Positions 25,119 through 32,625 of a stretch of 64,000 nt of DNA are shown here, piece after piece. The notes under the pieces are model-generated. The model was not told the DNA's origin. It did not search any database and saw only the letters and a list, made by a program, of their open reading frames with translations. The position numbers and the translations under genes are program-made. Source of the DNA: Thalassobaculum_A sp040219615 (lineage in GTDB: Bacteria; Pseudomonadota; Alphaproteobacteria; Thalassobaculales; Thalassobaculaceae); the NCBI RefSeq assembly GCF_040219615.1, contig NZ_JAVJSE010000031.1:1-64000 (forward strand), read 5' to 3'. Position 1 is the first letter of the stretch; each line of letters opens with the position of its first letter.

Positions 25119-25745
25119 ATGAGCGGCATGCTGAGGGTCCTTCACGTCGGGTGCGCCAAGGAGCGGGTGGTCGGGCGCAGCGAGTTGTTCCCCGCCGGCA
25201 AGTGGGTCGAGACGCGGCTGGACATCGACCCGTCGGTCAAGCCGGACGTGGTTGCCTCGATGACCGACATGTCGCCGGTTCCCGACGCGAGCTGCCACGC
25301 GGTGTACTCGTCGCACAACCTCGAGCATCTGTTCCCGCACGAGCTGCAGCAGGCGCTGACCGAGTTCCTGCGGGTCCTCGACCCGGGCGGTTTCCTGTTC
25401 GCCCGCGTCCCGGATCTCCAACTCGCAAGCGCCGCGATCGCCAAAGGACGGGCGGACGAGCCTCTGTATGAATCGGCGAACGGCCCGATCACGCCGCTCG
25501 ACATCGTCTACGGGCACCGCCGGTCGATCGCGAAGGGCAAGGTCTACATGGCGCACCGCAACGGCTTCGTCTTCGACAGCTTCGGCGGCGCCCTCGAGGC
25601 GGCCGGCTTCGTCGGCATCCAGGTGGTGCGCGAGCACTACGACCTGGTCGGGCTTGGCTTCAAGGAGTTCCGTCGGGACACCGGCCCGCGCCTGCGCCAG
25701 GCGGTCCCGAAGGCGGCGGCCCCGAAAGCGGCGGCCGCGCTCTAG
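25119..25745 (+). CDS. Class I SAM-dependent methyltransferase-like protein
   Basis: 208 residues. A short Methyltransf_11-type core: motif I region LHVGCAKE is a variant of the glycine-rich loop, followed by an acidic residue in LDID, the SSHNLEHLFPHE segment typical of this clan, and a post-core strand LRVLDPGGFLFARVPD. The C-terminus is a low-complexity PKAAAPKAAAAL tail. Similar proteins often occur among cell-surface or glycan genes, but neighbours here do not indicate a substrate. Cytoplasmic; function unknown beyond probable methyl transfer. Confidence 0.75.
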   Translation: MSGMLRVLHVGCAKERVVGRSELFPAGKWVETRLDIDPSVKPDVVASMTDMSPVPDASCHAVYSSHNLEHLFPHELQQALTEFLRVLDPGGFLFARVPDLQLASAAIAKGRADEPLYESANGPITPLDIVYGHRRSIAKGKVYMAHRNGFVFDSFGGALEAAGFVGIQVVREHYDLVGLGFKEFRRDTGPRLRQAVPKAAAPKAAAAL

Positions 25746-25773
25746 CAGGCGGGCGGGCAACGGCATTGCATCG

Positions 25774-25789
25774 GCCGGAAACGTCCGGC
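25774..25789 (+). terminator. Possible weak terminator after the methyltransferase gene
   Basis: GCCGGA-AACG-TCCGGC, a perfect six-pair hairpin with a four-base loop, 28 bases after the stop. Only a broken T tract follows (TTGTGTCATT), so termination would be weak. Confidence 0.35.
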
Positions 25790-25853
25790 TTGTGTCATTG
25801 AGCCGCCACGGTCGCGGCCCGATGCTGCCCGGGCAACCTGCTGGAGACCCGCC

Positions 25854-26171
25854 GTGCCGACGATCGTGACCGACGCCCGATCATTCACCGCCGATCGCGC
25901 CTGGGGCGCCCGCGACCTGGCGGAGGTCGACGGTGCCAGCGTCCGCCTGCACTGGACCGACCGGCCCTACCGTTGGCACGTCAACGACGGCAACGAGGTG
26001 TTCGTGGTGCTCGACGGCGCCGTCGACATGCATTTCCGCGAGAACGGCGTCGAGCGGGTGCAGCGGCTCGGCGCGGCCGACATCTTCGTGGCGGCCGTCG
26101 GCGACGAGCACGTCGCCCATCCGGTCGGCGAGGCGCGGGTGCTGGTGGTCGAGCGCAAGGGCTCGGTCTGA
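25854..26171 (+). CDS. Small cupin-domain protein
   Basis: 105 residues forming one double-stranded beta-helix. The metal-binding cupin pattern is visible: WHVNDGNEVFVVLDG (His and Glu of motif 1) and the later HVAHPVG region (motif 2). The GTG start at 25854 follows a GGAG site by seven bases. No fused domain, so it may be a small dioxygenase, isomerase or sugar-binding cupin; the substrate cannot be told. Converges with the efflux gene 16 bases away. Confidence 0.82.
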   Translation: MPTIVTDARSFTADRAWGARDLAEVDGASVRLHWTDRPYRWHVNDGNEVFVVLDGAVDMHFRENGVERVQRLGAADIFVAAVGDEHVAHPVGEARVLVVERKGSV

Positions 26172-26187
26172 CGTTCCGCCGGATTTC

Positions 26188-27390
26188 CTAGCCGGTCGGC
26201 GGCCCGGCCCGCCGGTCGACGCGTCGGACGTACAGGGCGGCGGCGAGCCCGGCTGCGGCGCAGGCGAGCAGGACGGCGAGAAGGATCGGAATGGCGTCGC
26301 CCTCGGTCAGGATCATGCCGGCCGCCGCCGAGACCAGGCCGCCGCCGGCGGCCATCAGCGCGCCGGTCAGGCCAGCGGCACTGCCGGCCAGGGCCGGGTT
26401 CACCGACATGGCGCCGGCACTGCCGCTCGGGATGCTGAGGCCGTTGCCGATCCCGAGGAACACGCAGGGACCGAACAGCGCCGCCGGGTGGACCACGCCG
26501 GCGAACCAGAGCACGAGGCCGGCCGCCAGCCCGGCGCAGGCGACCAGCCGGCCGGCGATGACCGTGGTGGTGAGCGCGAACCGCCGGGCGTAGCGGCCGC
26601 ACAGGAAGCTGCCGAGGATGAAGCCGGCGGTGGTGGAGCCCATGGCCAGGCCGAGGGCGGCCGGCGACATGCCGAACGCCGACCGGGCCGCCAGCGGCGC
26701 GCCGCCCAGATAGCTGTAGAACGCGCCGACCGCGAATGCCATGCACAGGGCGTAACCCCAGTACTGCCGGGACCGCAGCAGCTTCGGGAGCGCCCGGAAC
26801 TGCGACCGGATTGTCGCCGACGGCCGGCGGTTGGTCTCGCCCAGGTCGACCCAGCACAACGCCAGAGTCGCCAGTCCCAGGCCGGCGAAGGCCCAGAAAC
26901 TGGCACGCCAGCCGAAGACCTGTTCGAGGATGCCGCCGAGGGTCGGGCCGAGCAGCGGTGCGACCGCCCAGGCGGTCGTGACGTAGCCGATCACCCCGGC
27001 CGCCTCCTCGGGCGGCGAGGTGTCGCGAATGACCGCCAGCGAGACCGCGTAGCCGGCGATCACCGCGCCCTGCAGGAAGCGGAAGCCGAGGAATACCCGG
27101 ATGTCGGTGGCCAGCCCGCAGCCGATCGACGCCAGGACGAACACGGCGAGGCTGGCCAGCAGGACCGGCCGGCGCCTGTAGCGGTCCGACAGCGGTCCCA
27201 GGATCAACTGCAGGACGGCGCTGCTGGCGGCGTAGCCGGCGATCGACAGGTTGACCAGCGTGAAGTCGGCCCGGAGGTCGGCGGCGATCGACGGCAGCGA
27301 CGGCAGGAACATGCTGATCGGCAGGATCGACACGCCCGAGACGACGATCAGCGTCAGCAGTCGCGGCGGGGTACGGGCGGCGGCGAGCAT
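26188..27390 (-). CDS. Bcr/CflA-type multidrug efflux transporter (MFS)
   Basis: Inner-membrane drug:proton antiporter of the major facilitator superfamily. 400 residues with twelve predicted hydrophobic segments. The Bcr/CflA signs are the start (TLIVVSGVSILPISMFLPSL) and motif A between helices 2 and 3 (LGPLSDRYRRRPVLL), with the conserved AVIRDTSPPEEAAGV loop. ATG 27390 has a GGAG site six bases upstream. Translation upstream in frame runs through an intrinsic terminator and is rejected. The gene sits 26 bases behind that terminator, so expression may need readthrough; see the leader features. Confidence 0.92.
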   Translation of the reverse strand: MLAAARTPPRLLTLIVVSGVSILPISMFLPSLPSIAADLRADFTLVNLSIAGYAASSAVLQLILGPLSDRYRRRPVLLASLAVFVLASIGCGLATDIRVFLGFRFLQGAVIAGYAVSLAVIRDTSPPEEAAGVIGYVTTAWAVAPLLGPTLGGILEQVFGWRASFWAFAGLGLATLALCWVDLGETNRRPSATIRSQFRALPKLLRSRQYWGYALCMAFAVGAFYSYLGGAPLAARSAFGMSPAALGLAMGSTTAGFILGSFLCGRYARRFALTTTVIAGRLVACAGLAAGLVLWFAGVVHPAALFGPCVFLGIGNGLSIPSGSAGAMSVNPALAGSAAGLTGALMAAGGGLVSAAAGMILTEGDAIPILLAVLLACAAAGLAAALYVRRVDRRAGPPTG

Positions 27391-27416
27391 CGGGCGCTCC
27401 GGTGGCGTGCGCGCAC

Positions 27417-27441
27417 AAAAAAACCCCCGGAATGTCGGGGG
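27417..27441 (-). terminator. Intrinsic terminator in the leader of the efflux gene
   Basis: Minus strand: CCCCCG-ACATTC-CGGGGG (27441-27424), a perfect six-pair hairpin followed by seven T residues (27423-27417). It lies between a candidate promoter and the efflux ATG, so it either ends a ~100-base small RNA or attenuates the efflux gene. Confidence 0.85.
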
Positions 27442-27467
27442 CGCGCAGGGTGTCGGCAGGTCGACCG

Positions 27468-27515
27468 TTACCGGTCCCCGGGTCGACTCCCCGCGATAGT
27501 GACTACGCGATACAT
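27468..27515 (-). CDS. Possible 15-residue leader peptide ahead of the efflux gene
   Basis: ATG at 27515 opens MYRVVTIAGSRPGDR and ends at TAA 27468. It starts only about seven bases after the predicted -10, so it would be leaderless. It lies between the promoter and the terminator. The coding stretch for its C-terminus (CGGGG) could pair with the terminator 5' arm (CCCCG), which would allow ribosome-dependent attenuation. Very short, so coding is unproven. Confidence 0.3.
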   Translation of the reverse strand: MYRVVTIAGSRPGDR

Positions 27516-27521
27516 CGCGCG

Positions 27522-27551
27522 ATGCTAGAGGGCATTCCGGCCGCCCGTCAA
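27522..27551 (-). promoter_or_regulatory. Candidate promoter of the efflux leader or small RNA
   Basis: Minus strand: -35 TTGACG (27551-27546), 18-base spacer, -10 TAGCAT (27527-27522). A perfect 12-base palindrome CATCGCGCGATG (27513-27524) overlaps the -10 and start region and could be an operator. Confidence 0.5.
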
Positions 27552-27681
27552 CGGCGACCGGCCCGATCACGACCTTTGCCGGATCGCCGGTCCGATTGTC
27601 CTTCCGCCCGCGCGGAACCCGCCGCACCCTCGACGGACCGAGGCCGGTGAAGGACGGAGGCCGGCCGGGAAGGGGAACGCC

Positions 27682-27993
27682 ATGGCGCTGCAGCTTCGCC
27701 CGAACTGCGAGTATTGCGACAAGGACCTGCCGCCCGATGCGACGGACGCGCGGATCTGCTCCTACGAGTGCACCTTCTGCGCCGACTGCGTGGATACCAG
27801 GCTGCAGAACGTCTGCCCGAACTGCGGCGGCGGCTTCGTCCCGCGGCCGATCCGGCCGGCGACCGACTGGCGCCCCGGCGTGTCGCGGGCGCACCAGCCG
27901 CCTTCCGACAGGCGTGTCCATCTGAAGTACCCGCCGGAGGCGGTCGCGGCGCATGCCGCACGGATCCGGGACGTGCCGCCGGAGCGGCGCTAA
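27682..27993 (+). CDS. DUF1272 zinc-ribbon-like protein
   Basis: 103 residues. The first ~60 match the DUF1272 family, with paired cysteines in RPNCEYCDKDLPP, ICSYECTFCADC and NVCPNCGG, arranged to bind zinc. The PRPIRPATDW segment follows. The remaining C-terminal tail is polar and less conserved. The family has no established function. A single gene between the divergent efflux leader and the convergent GntR gene; no operon partner. Confidence 0.88.
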   Translation: MALQLRPNCEYCDKDLPPDATDARICSYECTFCADCVDTRLQNVCPNCGGGFVPRPIRPATDWRPGVSRAHQPPSDRRVHLKYPPEAVAAHAARIRDVPPERR

Positions 27994-28015
27994 GACTCGC
28001 TCGGCCGGACGACGG

Positions 28016-28753
28016 TCAGACCGTCTCGATGCCCGAGCGATCGGCGAGGCGCCGGGCGGCGTGCTCGTAGTGCCGGCGGGTGGCAGTGCGGGCCCGCTCG
28101 CCGTCGCGGTCCCGGATCGCCACGAAGACCTCGTCGTGCTCGGCCTGAACCCGGTCGCCGATCTCCGACACCATGGCGTTCTTCACCACCACCGAGCGCA
28201 GGTTCTCCATCAGCTTGGCGTCGATCATCTGGATGAACTCGACGAAGTACTCGTTGTCCGAAGCCTCGGCGATGGCGCGGTAGAACGCCGCCTCGGCGTC
28301 GACCCGGACCTCGGCGGCGTCCATGCCGCCGCCCATGGAGTCCGCGAATCGCTGCAGGGCGGCGGCCATCGCCGCCAGCTGTTCTTCGCTGCGGCATTGT
28401 GCGGCGACGGCCGCCGCGTCGGCCTGCACGCTGGTCCGCAGCGCCAGGAGCTTCACCAGCTGCTGGCGTTTGGCGAAGCAGGACGGGCTGATCCGGAACG
28501 AGCGCCGGCTCGAGGCCTCCGACACGAAGGCGCCGACACCCTGGCGGGCGGTGATCACCCCGTCGAACTTCAGCAGGGAGATCGCCTCGCGCACCACCGT
28601 GCGGGCCACCCCGAACTGGTCCGACAGGTCCATCTCGGTCGGCAGGCGGTCGCCGGCCTGCAGGTCGCCGCGGGAGATCGCCTCGAGGATCGAGGACGCG
28701 ATCTCGTCCGGCAGTCGGCGCGGTCGCGAGACCCGCTCGAAGATGTCGCTCAT
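28016..28753 (-). CDS. GntR family regulator, FadR/FCD subfamily
   Basis: 245 residues. The N-terminal winged helix-turn-helix is complete: LPDEIASSILEAISRGDLQAGDRLP, then REAISLLKFDGVITARQGVGAFV, in the standard order. The C-terminal ~150 residues are an all-helical FCD ligand domain; His and Asp residues suited to metal binding are present. Diverges from a beta-hydroxyacid dehydrogenase gene and probably controls it. A GT-N3-AC core typical of FadR-type operators (GTAGCAC at 28791-28797) sits in the shared promoter region. ATG 28753 is used; longer readings cross that region. Confidence 0.92.
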   Translation of the reverse strand: MSDIFERVSRPRRLPDEIASSILEAISRGDLQAGDRLPTEMDLSDQFGVARTVVREAISLLKFDGVITARQGVGAFVSEASSRRSFRISPSCFAKRQQLVKLLALRTSVQADAAAVAAQCRSEEQLAAMAAALQRFADSMGGGMDAAEVRVDAEAAFYRAIAEASDNEYFVEFIQMIDAKLMENLRSVVVKNAMVSEIGDRVQAEHDEVFVAIRDRDGERARTATRRHYEHAARRLADRSGIETV

Positions 28754-28912
28754 GGTTCCGCCCAGCCGCAGCCCCGTCCGAGCGCCGACTGTAGCACAAA
28801 CTTCATGCCGCGACCGCGCCGCCGGCCGGCCCCGTCCGGGCGCGGGGCCGGGTTTGTCGGTACGCCGGTTCCTGGTCACAATGCCGACCGACCCGCAGGA
28901 GGAGCAGGCGAC

Positions 28913-29815
28913 ATGACGATCGGATTCATCGGCCTCGGCGGCATGGGCGCCGGGCTGGTCAGGAACCTGGCGACCAAGGGGCAGGCGGTGCGCTGCTTCG
29001 ACCTGGATCCGGCCCGGATCGACCGGATGGCCGGGTTCGGCGCCGTGCCGGCGGCTTCGGCCCGCGAGGCGGCCGAGGGAGCGTCGGTGCTGGCGCTGTG
29101 CGTCACCACCGCCGAGGCGGTCGAGGCGATCCTGTTCGGGCCCGACGGCGTCGCCGACCTGTTGCCGGCCGGCGCCATCGTGCTGGACCACACCACGGTG
29201 AACCCCGGGCATGTCGACCGGATGAACCGGCTGTGTGCCGGGCGCGGCCTGCGCTACGCCGAGGCGCCGATGACCCGTACCCCGATCCACGCCGAGCAGG
29301 GCAAGGTCAACGTGCTGTTCGGCGGCGAGGCGGCGCTGCTGGACGAGCTTCGGCCGGTGTTCGCCTGCTACGCCGAGAACGTGTTCCACGTCGGTCCGTC
29401 CGGGCACGCGATCCGGCTCAAGCTGATTCACAACTACATCGCCTTCGCCAACGTCGCGGCATTCTGCGAGGGCTTCGCGCTGGCCGCCCGCGAGGGTCTC
29501 GACATGACCAAGGTGATCGACATCATCTCGGCGGCCGGCGGCAAGTCCGGGATGATGGACCTGTACGGCGAGAAGACCCTGCGACGCGACTTCGCGCCCT
29601 ATATGTCGCTGGCCAACGCCCAGAAGGACGTGAAGTACTACGCGCGCTGGCTGGAGGAGGCCGGGTTGCCCGGCTTCATGGCGGAATCGGTACACCAGAC
29701 CTACGCGCTGGCCGCCGCCCTCGGCCATGCCGACGAGGGCTGCACGGCGGTCATCAAGGCCTATGAGCACCTGTCCGGCGTCGAGGCCCGGCTGCCGGAC
29801 GGGAACGGTTCCTGA
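28913..29815 (+). CDS. NAD(P)-dependent beta-hydroxyacid dehydrogenase (3-hydroxyisobutyrate dehydrogenase family)
   Basis: 300 residues. The Rossmann start is IGFIGLGGMGAGLVRNL. The usual DxxTxxPxxxR-like segment is LDHTTVNPGHVDR. The substrate loop, normally GxxGG, reads APMTRTPIHAEQGKV, which is unusual and suggests a different substrate from 3-hydroxyisobutyrate. The catalytic lysine region is GHAIRLKLIHNYIAF. ATG 28913 follows AGGAGGAG. The deaminase gene starts 12 bases after its stop, so the two are likely cotranscribed, under the divergent GntR regulator. Confidence 0.88.
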   Translation: MTIGFIGLGGMGAGLVRNLATKGQAVRCFDLDPARIDRMAGFGAVPAASAREAAEGASVLALCVTTAEAVEAILFGPDGVADLLPAGAIVLDHTTVNPGHVDRMNRLCAGRGLRYAEAPMTRTPIHAEQGKVNVLFGGEAALLDELRPVFACYAENVFHVGPSGHAIRLKLIHNYIAFANVAAFCEGFALAAREGLDMTKVIDIISAAGGKSGMMDLYGEKTLRRDFAPYMSLANAQKDVKYYARWLEEAGLPGFMAESVHQTYALAAALGHADEGCTAVIKAYEHLSGVEARLPDGNGS

Positions 29816-29827
29816 GAGGAGGACGAC

Positions 29828-30313
29828 ATGACGGACGCTACCGACCTCGGACACCTGCGGCGCTGCGTCGAGCTGGCGCGAGAGGCGCTGGAGGCCGGCG
29901 ACGCGCCGTTCGGTTCGGTGCTGGTCGCGGCCGACGGCACGGTGCTGGCCGAGGACCGAAACCGGGTCTCCGGCGGCGACCGCACCCGGCATCCGGAGTT
30001 CGCGCTGGCGCGCTGGGCGGCAGAGAACATGACGCCCGGAGATCGCGCCCTGGCGACGGTCTACACCTCGGGCGAGCACTGCCCGATGTGCGCCGCCGCC
30101 CACGGCTTCGTAGGCCTCGGGCGGATCGTCTATGCCGGCTCGGCCGCGCAGCTGGTGGCGTTGCGTGCCGAGCTGGGGGTGCCGCCGAGCTCGCCGGTCA
30201 GTCCGCTGCCGATCCAGACCGTGGTGCCCGGCCTGCCCGTCGAAGGGCCGGTGCCGGAGCTGGCGGCGGAGCTGCGCGACCTGCACCGTCGCTATGCCAA
30301 GGGCCAGCGATAG
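29828..30313 (+). CDS. Nucleoside deaminase (cytidine/guanine deaminase superfamily)
   Basis: 161 residues. Zinc-dependent deaminase fold with the motifs RHPEFALARWA (zinc His and catalytic Glu; HPE replaces the common HAE) and SGEHCPMCAAA (two zinc cysteines; EHC replaces EPC). The C-terminal ~50 residues are proline-rich and end in LRDLHRRYAKGQR. The substrate could be a purine base, a cytosine compound or a non-nucleoside amine. Cotranscribed with the dehydrogenase; how the two cooperate is not evident. Confidence 0.88.
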   Translation: MTDATDLGHLRRCVELAREALEAGDAPFGSVLVAADGTVLAEDRNRVSGGDRTRHPEFALARWAAENMTPGDRALATVYTSGEHCPMCAAAHGFVGLGRIVYAGSAAQLVALRAELGVPPSSPVSPLPIQTVVPGLPVEGPVPELAAELRDLHRRYAKGQR

Positions 30314-30338
30314 CCGGAGGCGGCCGCGCACCGAGGCT

Positions 30339-30698
30339 TCACTGGAAGTCTTCCATCTCGTACAGCGGCCGGATCTCGATCTCGCTGGGCCCCGGCATCG
30401 GGTTCGGGCAGCGCTTCACCCAGGCGACCGCCTCGTCCATGTCATTGACTTCCCAGAGCCAGAAGCCGGCGACCAGCTCGCGGGTCGCGGCGAACGGACC
30501 GTCGATGACGGTCCGGCCGGCCCCGTCGAACGCGACGCGCTTGCCCTCCGAGGACGGCCTCAGGCCGTCGCCGGCCCGCATGATGCCGGCGGCCGCCAGT
30601 TCCTCGTTGTACTTGCCCATCGCTTCGAACAGCTCGGGCGGCGGCAGGATGCCGGTCTCGCTGTCTTCCGTCGCCTTTACGATCACCATCACGCGCAT
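30339..30698 (-). CDS. YCII-related DGPF-domain protein
   Basis: 119 residues. The first strand MRVMVIVKATEDSE, the hallmark VIDGPFAATRELVAGFWLWE and the final strand pattern EIEIRPLYEMEDF define the DGPF subgroup of the YCII family. Such proteins are small ferredoxin-fold proteins often encoded beside ECF sigma factors, but no sigma factor is present here. The enzyme role is not established. ATG 30698 is chosen at the family start. Converges with the deaminase gene. Confidence 0.87.
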   Translation of the reverse strand: MRVMVIVKATEDSETGILPPPELFEAMGKYNEELAAAGIMRAGDGLRPSSEGKRVAFDGAGRTVIDGPFAATRELVAGFWLWEVNDMDEAVAWVKRCPNPMPGPSEIEIRPLYEMEDFQ

Positions 30699-30827
30699 CG
30701 TCGCTCTCCTCGGATTGGCCGGTCTCGCCGGCTGGATATCGGAACGACGAACCACGAGGCCGGATGCCGACATCGACGGAAGGTTTTCGGGTGATTGTCG
30801 CGCCCGGGCGGACGCCGGACGGCCGGC

Positions 30828-31220
30828 TCAATACTCCGCGTAGATCTCGATGACGTTGTCCTCGGGGTCGCGGAAGAACAGGGTGCGGTGCCGCCAGGAC
30901 GGCAGGTCGGTCGGCGGCCGCATGATCGGCACGCCCTTGGCGACCAGTTCGCCGTGGCAGGCGTCGACCGCCGGCGGCGGCACCCGGAAGGCGAGCTGGA
31001 CGGACGCCGATCCGGGGGTCGCCGGGCCGTCCTCGCCGCCGGGCGAGGCGCCGCGCGGCCGCAGGGTCAGCAGGGTGGCGCCGACCCGGAAGCTGACCCA
31101 GGTCGGCGAGTCGTGCTCGACCGGGAAGCCCATGACGTCATCGTAGAAGGCGCGGGTCGCCGCCATGTCCCGGCACAGCAGGATGGTGTAGTCGAGATTG
31201 TGGATGTCCTTGAGGCTCAT
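30828..31220 (-). CDS. VOC (glyoxalase/dioxygenase superfamily) protein
   Basis: 130 residues making two beta-alpha-beta-beta-beta modules. Seen: LDYTILLCRDMAATRAFYDD at the start, VSFRVGATLLTLRP, a second module with LAFRVPPPAVDACHGELVAKG and the closing metal-site strand FFRDPEDNVIEIYAEY. The final Glu of NVIEIY is the usual metal ligand. The substrate is unknown; these range from glyoxalase to antibiotic-binding proteins. The next gene upstream on the same strand is the AraC regulator, 80 bases away. Confidence 0.88.
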   Translation of the reverse strand: MSLKDIHNLDYTILLCRDMAATRAFYDDVMGFPVEHDSPTWVSFRVGATLLTLRPRGASPGGEDGPATPGSASVQLAFRVPPPAVDACHGELVAKGVPIMRPPTDLPSWRHRTLFFRDPEDNVIEIYAEY

Positions 31221-31300
31221 GGCGTCCTCGGCCCTCCGGATCGCAGTGTGGGGAGACCCGGAGCATACCCGACATCGCGGGCGCGCGAACGGCCGGCCGC

Positions 31301-32392
31301 TCAGACCGCCAGATGGTGCAGCCATTCCTCGTAGCGCCGGTCCGGCCCGTCGTCGGAGGCGCCGTGCCGAGCCGGCGCGCCGCGGTAGCGGACATCGCGC
31401 GGCGTGACGCCGTAGCGCTGCCGGAATGCCCGCCCGAAGGTGGTCTCGCTGCTGAAGCCGGCCCTGAGCGCGATCTCGTAGATCGGCAGGTGCCGTGTGG
31501 GCTCGTCCCGCAGTTCCAGCATCGCCCGGCGCAGCCGGCGGTCGCGGATGTACTGGGCGATCCCGCCGACCGGCTCGAACATCCGGTAGAGCTTGGCGCG
31601 CGACATGCCGAGCCGGCGGGCCAGCCAGTCCGGCGTCAGGTTCTCGTCGGACAGCCGGCTGTCGATCAGGCGCCGCGCCGCCAGCATCGAGACGAACGCG
31701 ACGCCGTTGCCGGTGGCGGGGCCGTCCGGGCCCGACGTGTTCAGGCAGGCGGCGGTGAGCGCGACGGTCGCCGGCACCAGGGCGGCCGCCTGCGCGGCGG
31801 TCATGCGCGGCGACAGCCTGGTCAGCGACAGCATGTGGTCCCGTAGCATCGCCACCATCGGCCCGGTCGCCGGCAGGGTCTGCATGTGCCGGTCGTCGGG
31901 CGCCACCAGCGCCTCGGCCAGCAGCCCGCGGGGGATGATCAGCGACAGGTTGGTGAAGGTGCCACTGCGGGCCGCCACCGTGCGCGACAGGTCGTAGACC
32001 AGCAGCCCGCCGACCGGCTGCTCGACCTCGATCCTGCCGGCGTTCAGGGTCTGCCCGCCGGTCTCGTAGAGCTGGATCATATAGTGGTCCATGCCGTCGC
32101 GGGCGATCGTCGATGACGACCGCCGCCATCGCTGGCCGCGGCTGGTGCTCCTGGCCAGCATGATCGGGCCGAACATGCTGGCGTCGACCGCCGCGAAGAA
32201 GTCCTCCCGCCGCGTCTCGACGTCGGCGTCGACGTCGAAGATGCAGGAGATGCTCTCCTTCCAGACCTCGTAGCGCTCACGCGCGGGTATGTCGTTGACC
32301 GAGAACACCGCCCGCGGCACCGATGCCTCGGCTGGGTTGTCGTCCTGCACTGCGGCGCCACCTCCCCACCACTTGGAGCCGACCGCAAGCAT
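31301..32392 (-). CDS. AraC family transcriptional regulator
   Basis: 363 residues. The N-terminal ~220 residues resemble the AraC_binding_2 domain (ARERYEVWKESISCIFDVD at the start, HYMIQLYETGGQ in the barrel). The C-terminal ~100 carry the two helix-turn-helix motifs: LTPDWLARRLGMSRAKLYRM and IYEIALRAGFSSETTFGRAF, then FRQRYGVTPRDVR. The start at 32392 is the first ATG; a GTG fifteen codons later is possible. Upstream of and cooriented with the VOC gene, and divergent from the RTX gene. The target is unknown. Confidence 0.9.
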   Translation of the reverse strand: MLAVGSKWWGGGAAVQDDNPAEASVPRAVFSVNDIPARERYEVWKESISCIFDVDADVETRREDFFAAVDASMFGPIMLARSTSRGQRWRRSSSTIARDGMDHYMIQLYETGGQTLNAGRIEVEQPVGGLLVYDLSRTVAARSGTFTNLSLIIPRGLLAEALVAPDDRHMQTLPATGPMVAMLRDHMLSLTRLSPRMTAAQAAALVPATVALTAACLNTSGPDGPATGNGVAFVSMLAARRLIDSRLSDENLTPDWLARRLGMSRAKLYRMFEPVGGIAQYIRDRRLRRAMLELRDEPTRHLPIYEIALRAGFSSETTFGRAFRQRYGVTPRDVRYRGAPARHGASDDGPDRRYEEWLHHLAV

Positions 32393-32625
32393 AGCACGAC
32401 GAGGCGGTTTCCTGAACCACGGCAGCCGGTTACCGCGATCCAGGGCGCCCGCCGGACCTCATCTCCGGCCGGCCGCGGCATTTGAGATGGAATGTCGAAA
32501 CTCCGAGACGGACCGCAGAGTGCCGGTCCGTCCGAAAGCCTATGTCGGAATCAAGGCAATCCGACGCGAGCCGGTCCCGGACAGGAATCATGGAGACCGG
32601 CCGCGTCAGCCCCGGGGAGGGTGGG
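32393..32625. other. Intergenic region between the AraC and RTX genes
   Basis: No gene is supported. The second half (32470-32600) is less GC-rich than its surroundings and contains several in-frame ATGs that could extend the RTX protein (32482, 32542, 32590), none with a better ribosome site than 32626. It should hold the divergent promoters, but no convincing -35/-10 pair was found. Confidence 0.5.

Noticed and set aside
27391..27954. N-terminal extension of the efflux protein by 188 residues
   Set aside because: It crosses a strong intrinsic terminator and the DUF1272 gene on the other strand; the family start is at 27390.
28789..28799. Firm GntR operator call at the GT-N3-AC core
   Set aside because: The core is only seven bases and imperfect outside; kept as a remark under the GntR gene.
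28754..30331. Large minus-strand protein extending the GntR regulator
   Set aside because: It is antisense to the dehydrogenase and deaminase genes, which have clear families; the winged helix starts at 28753.
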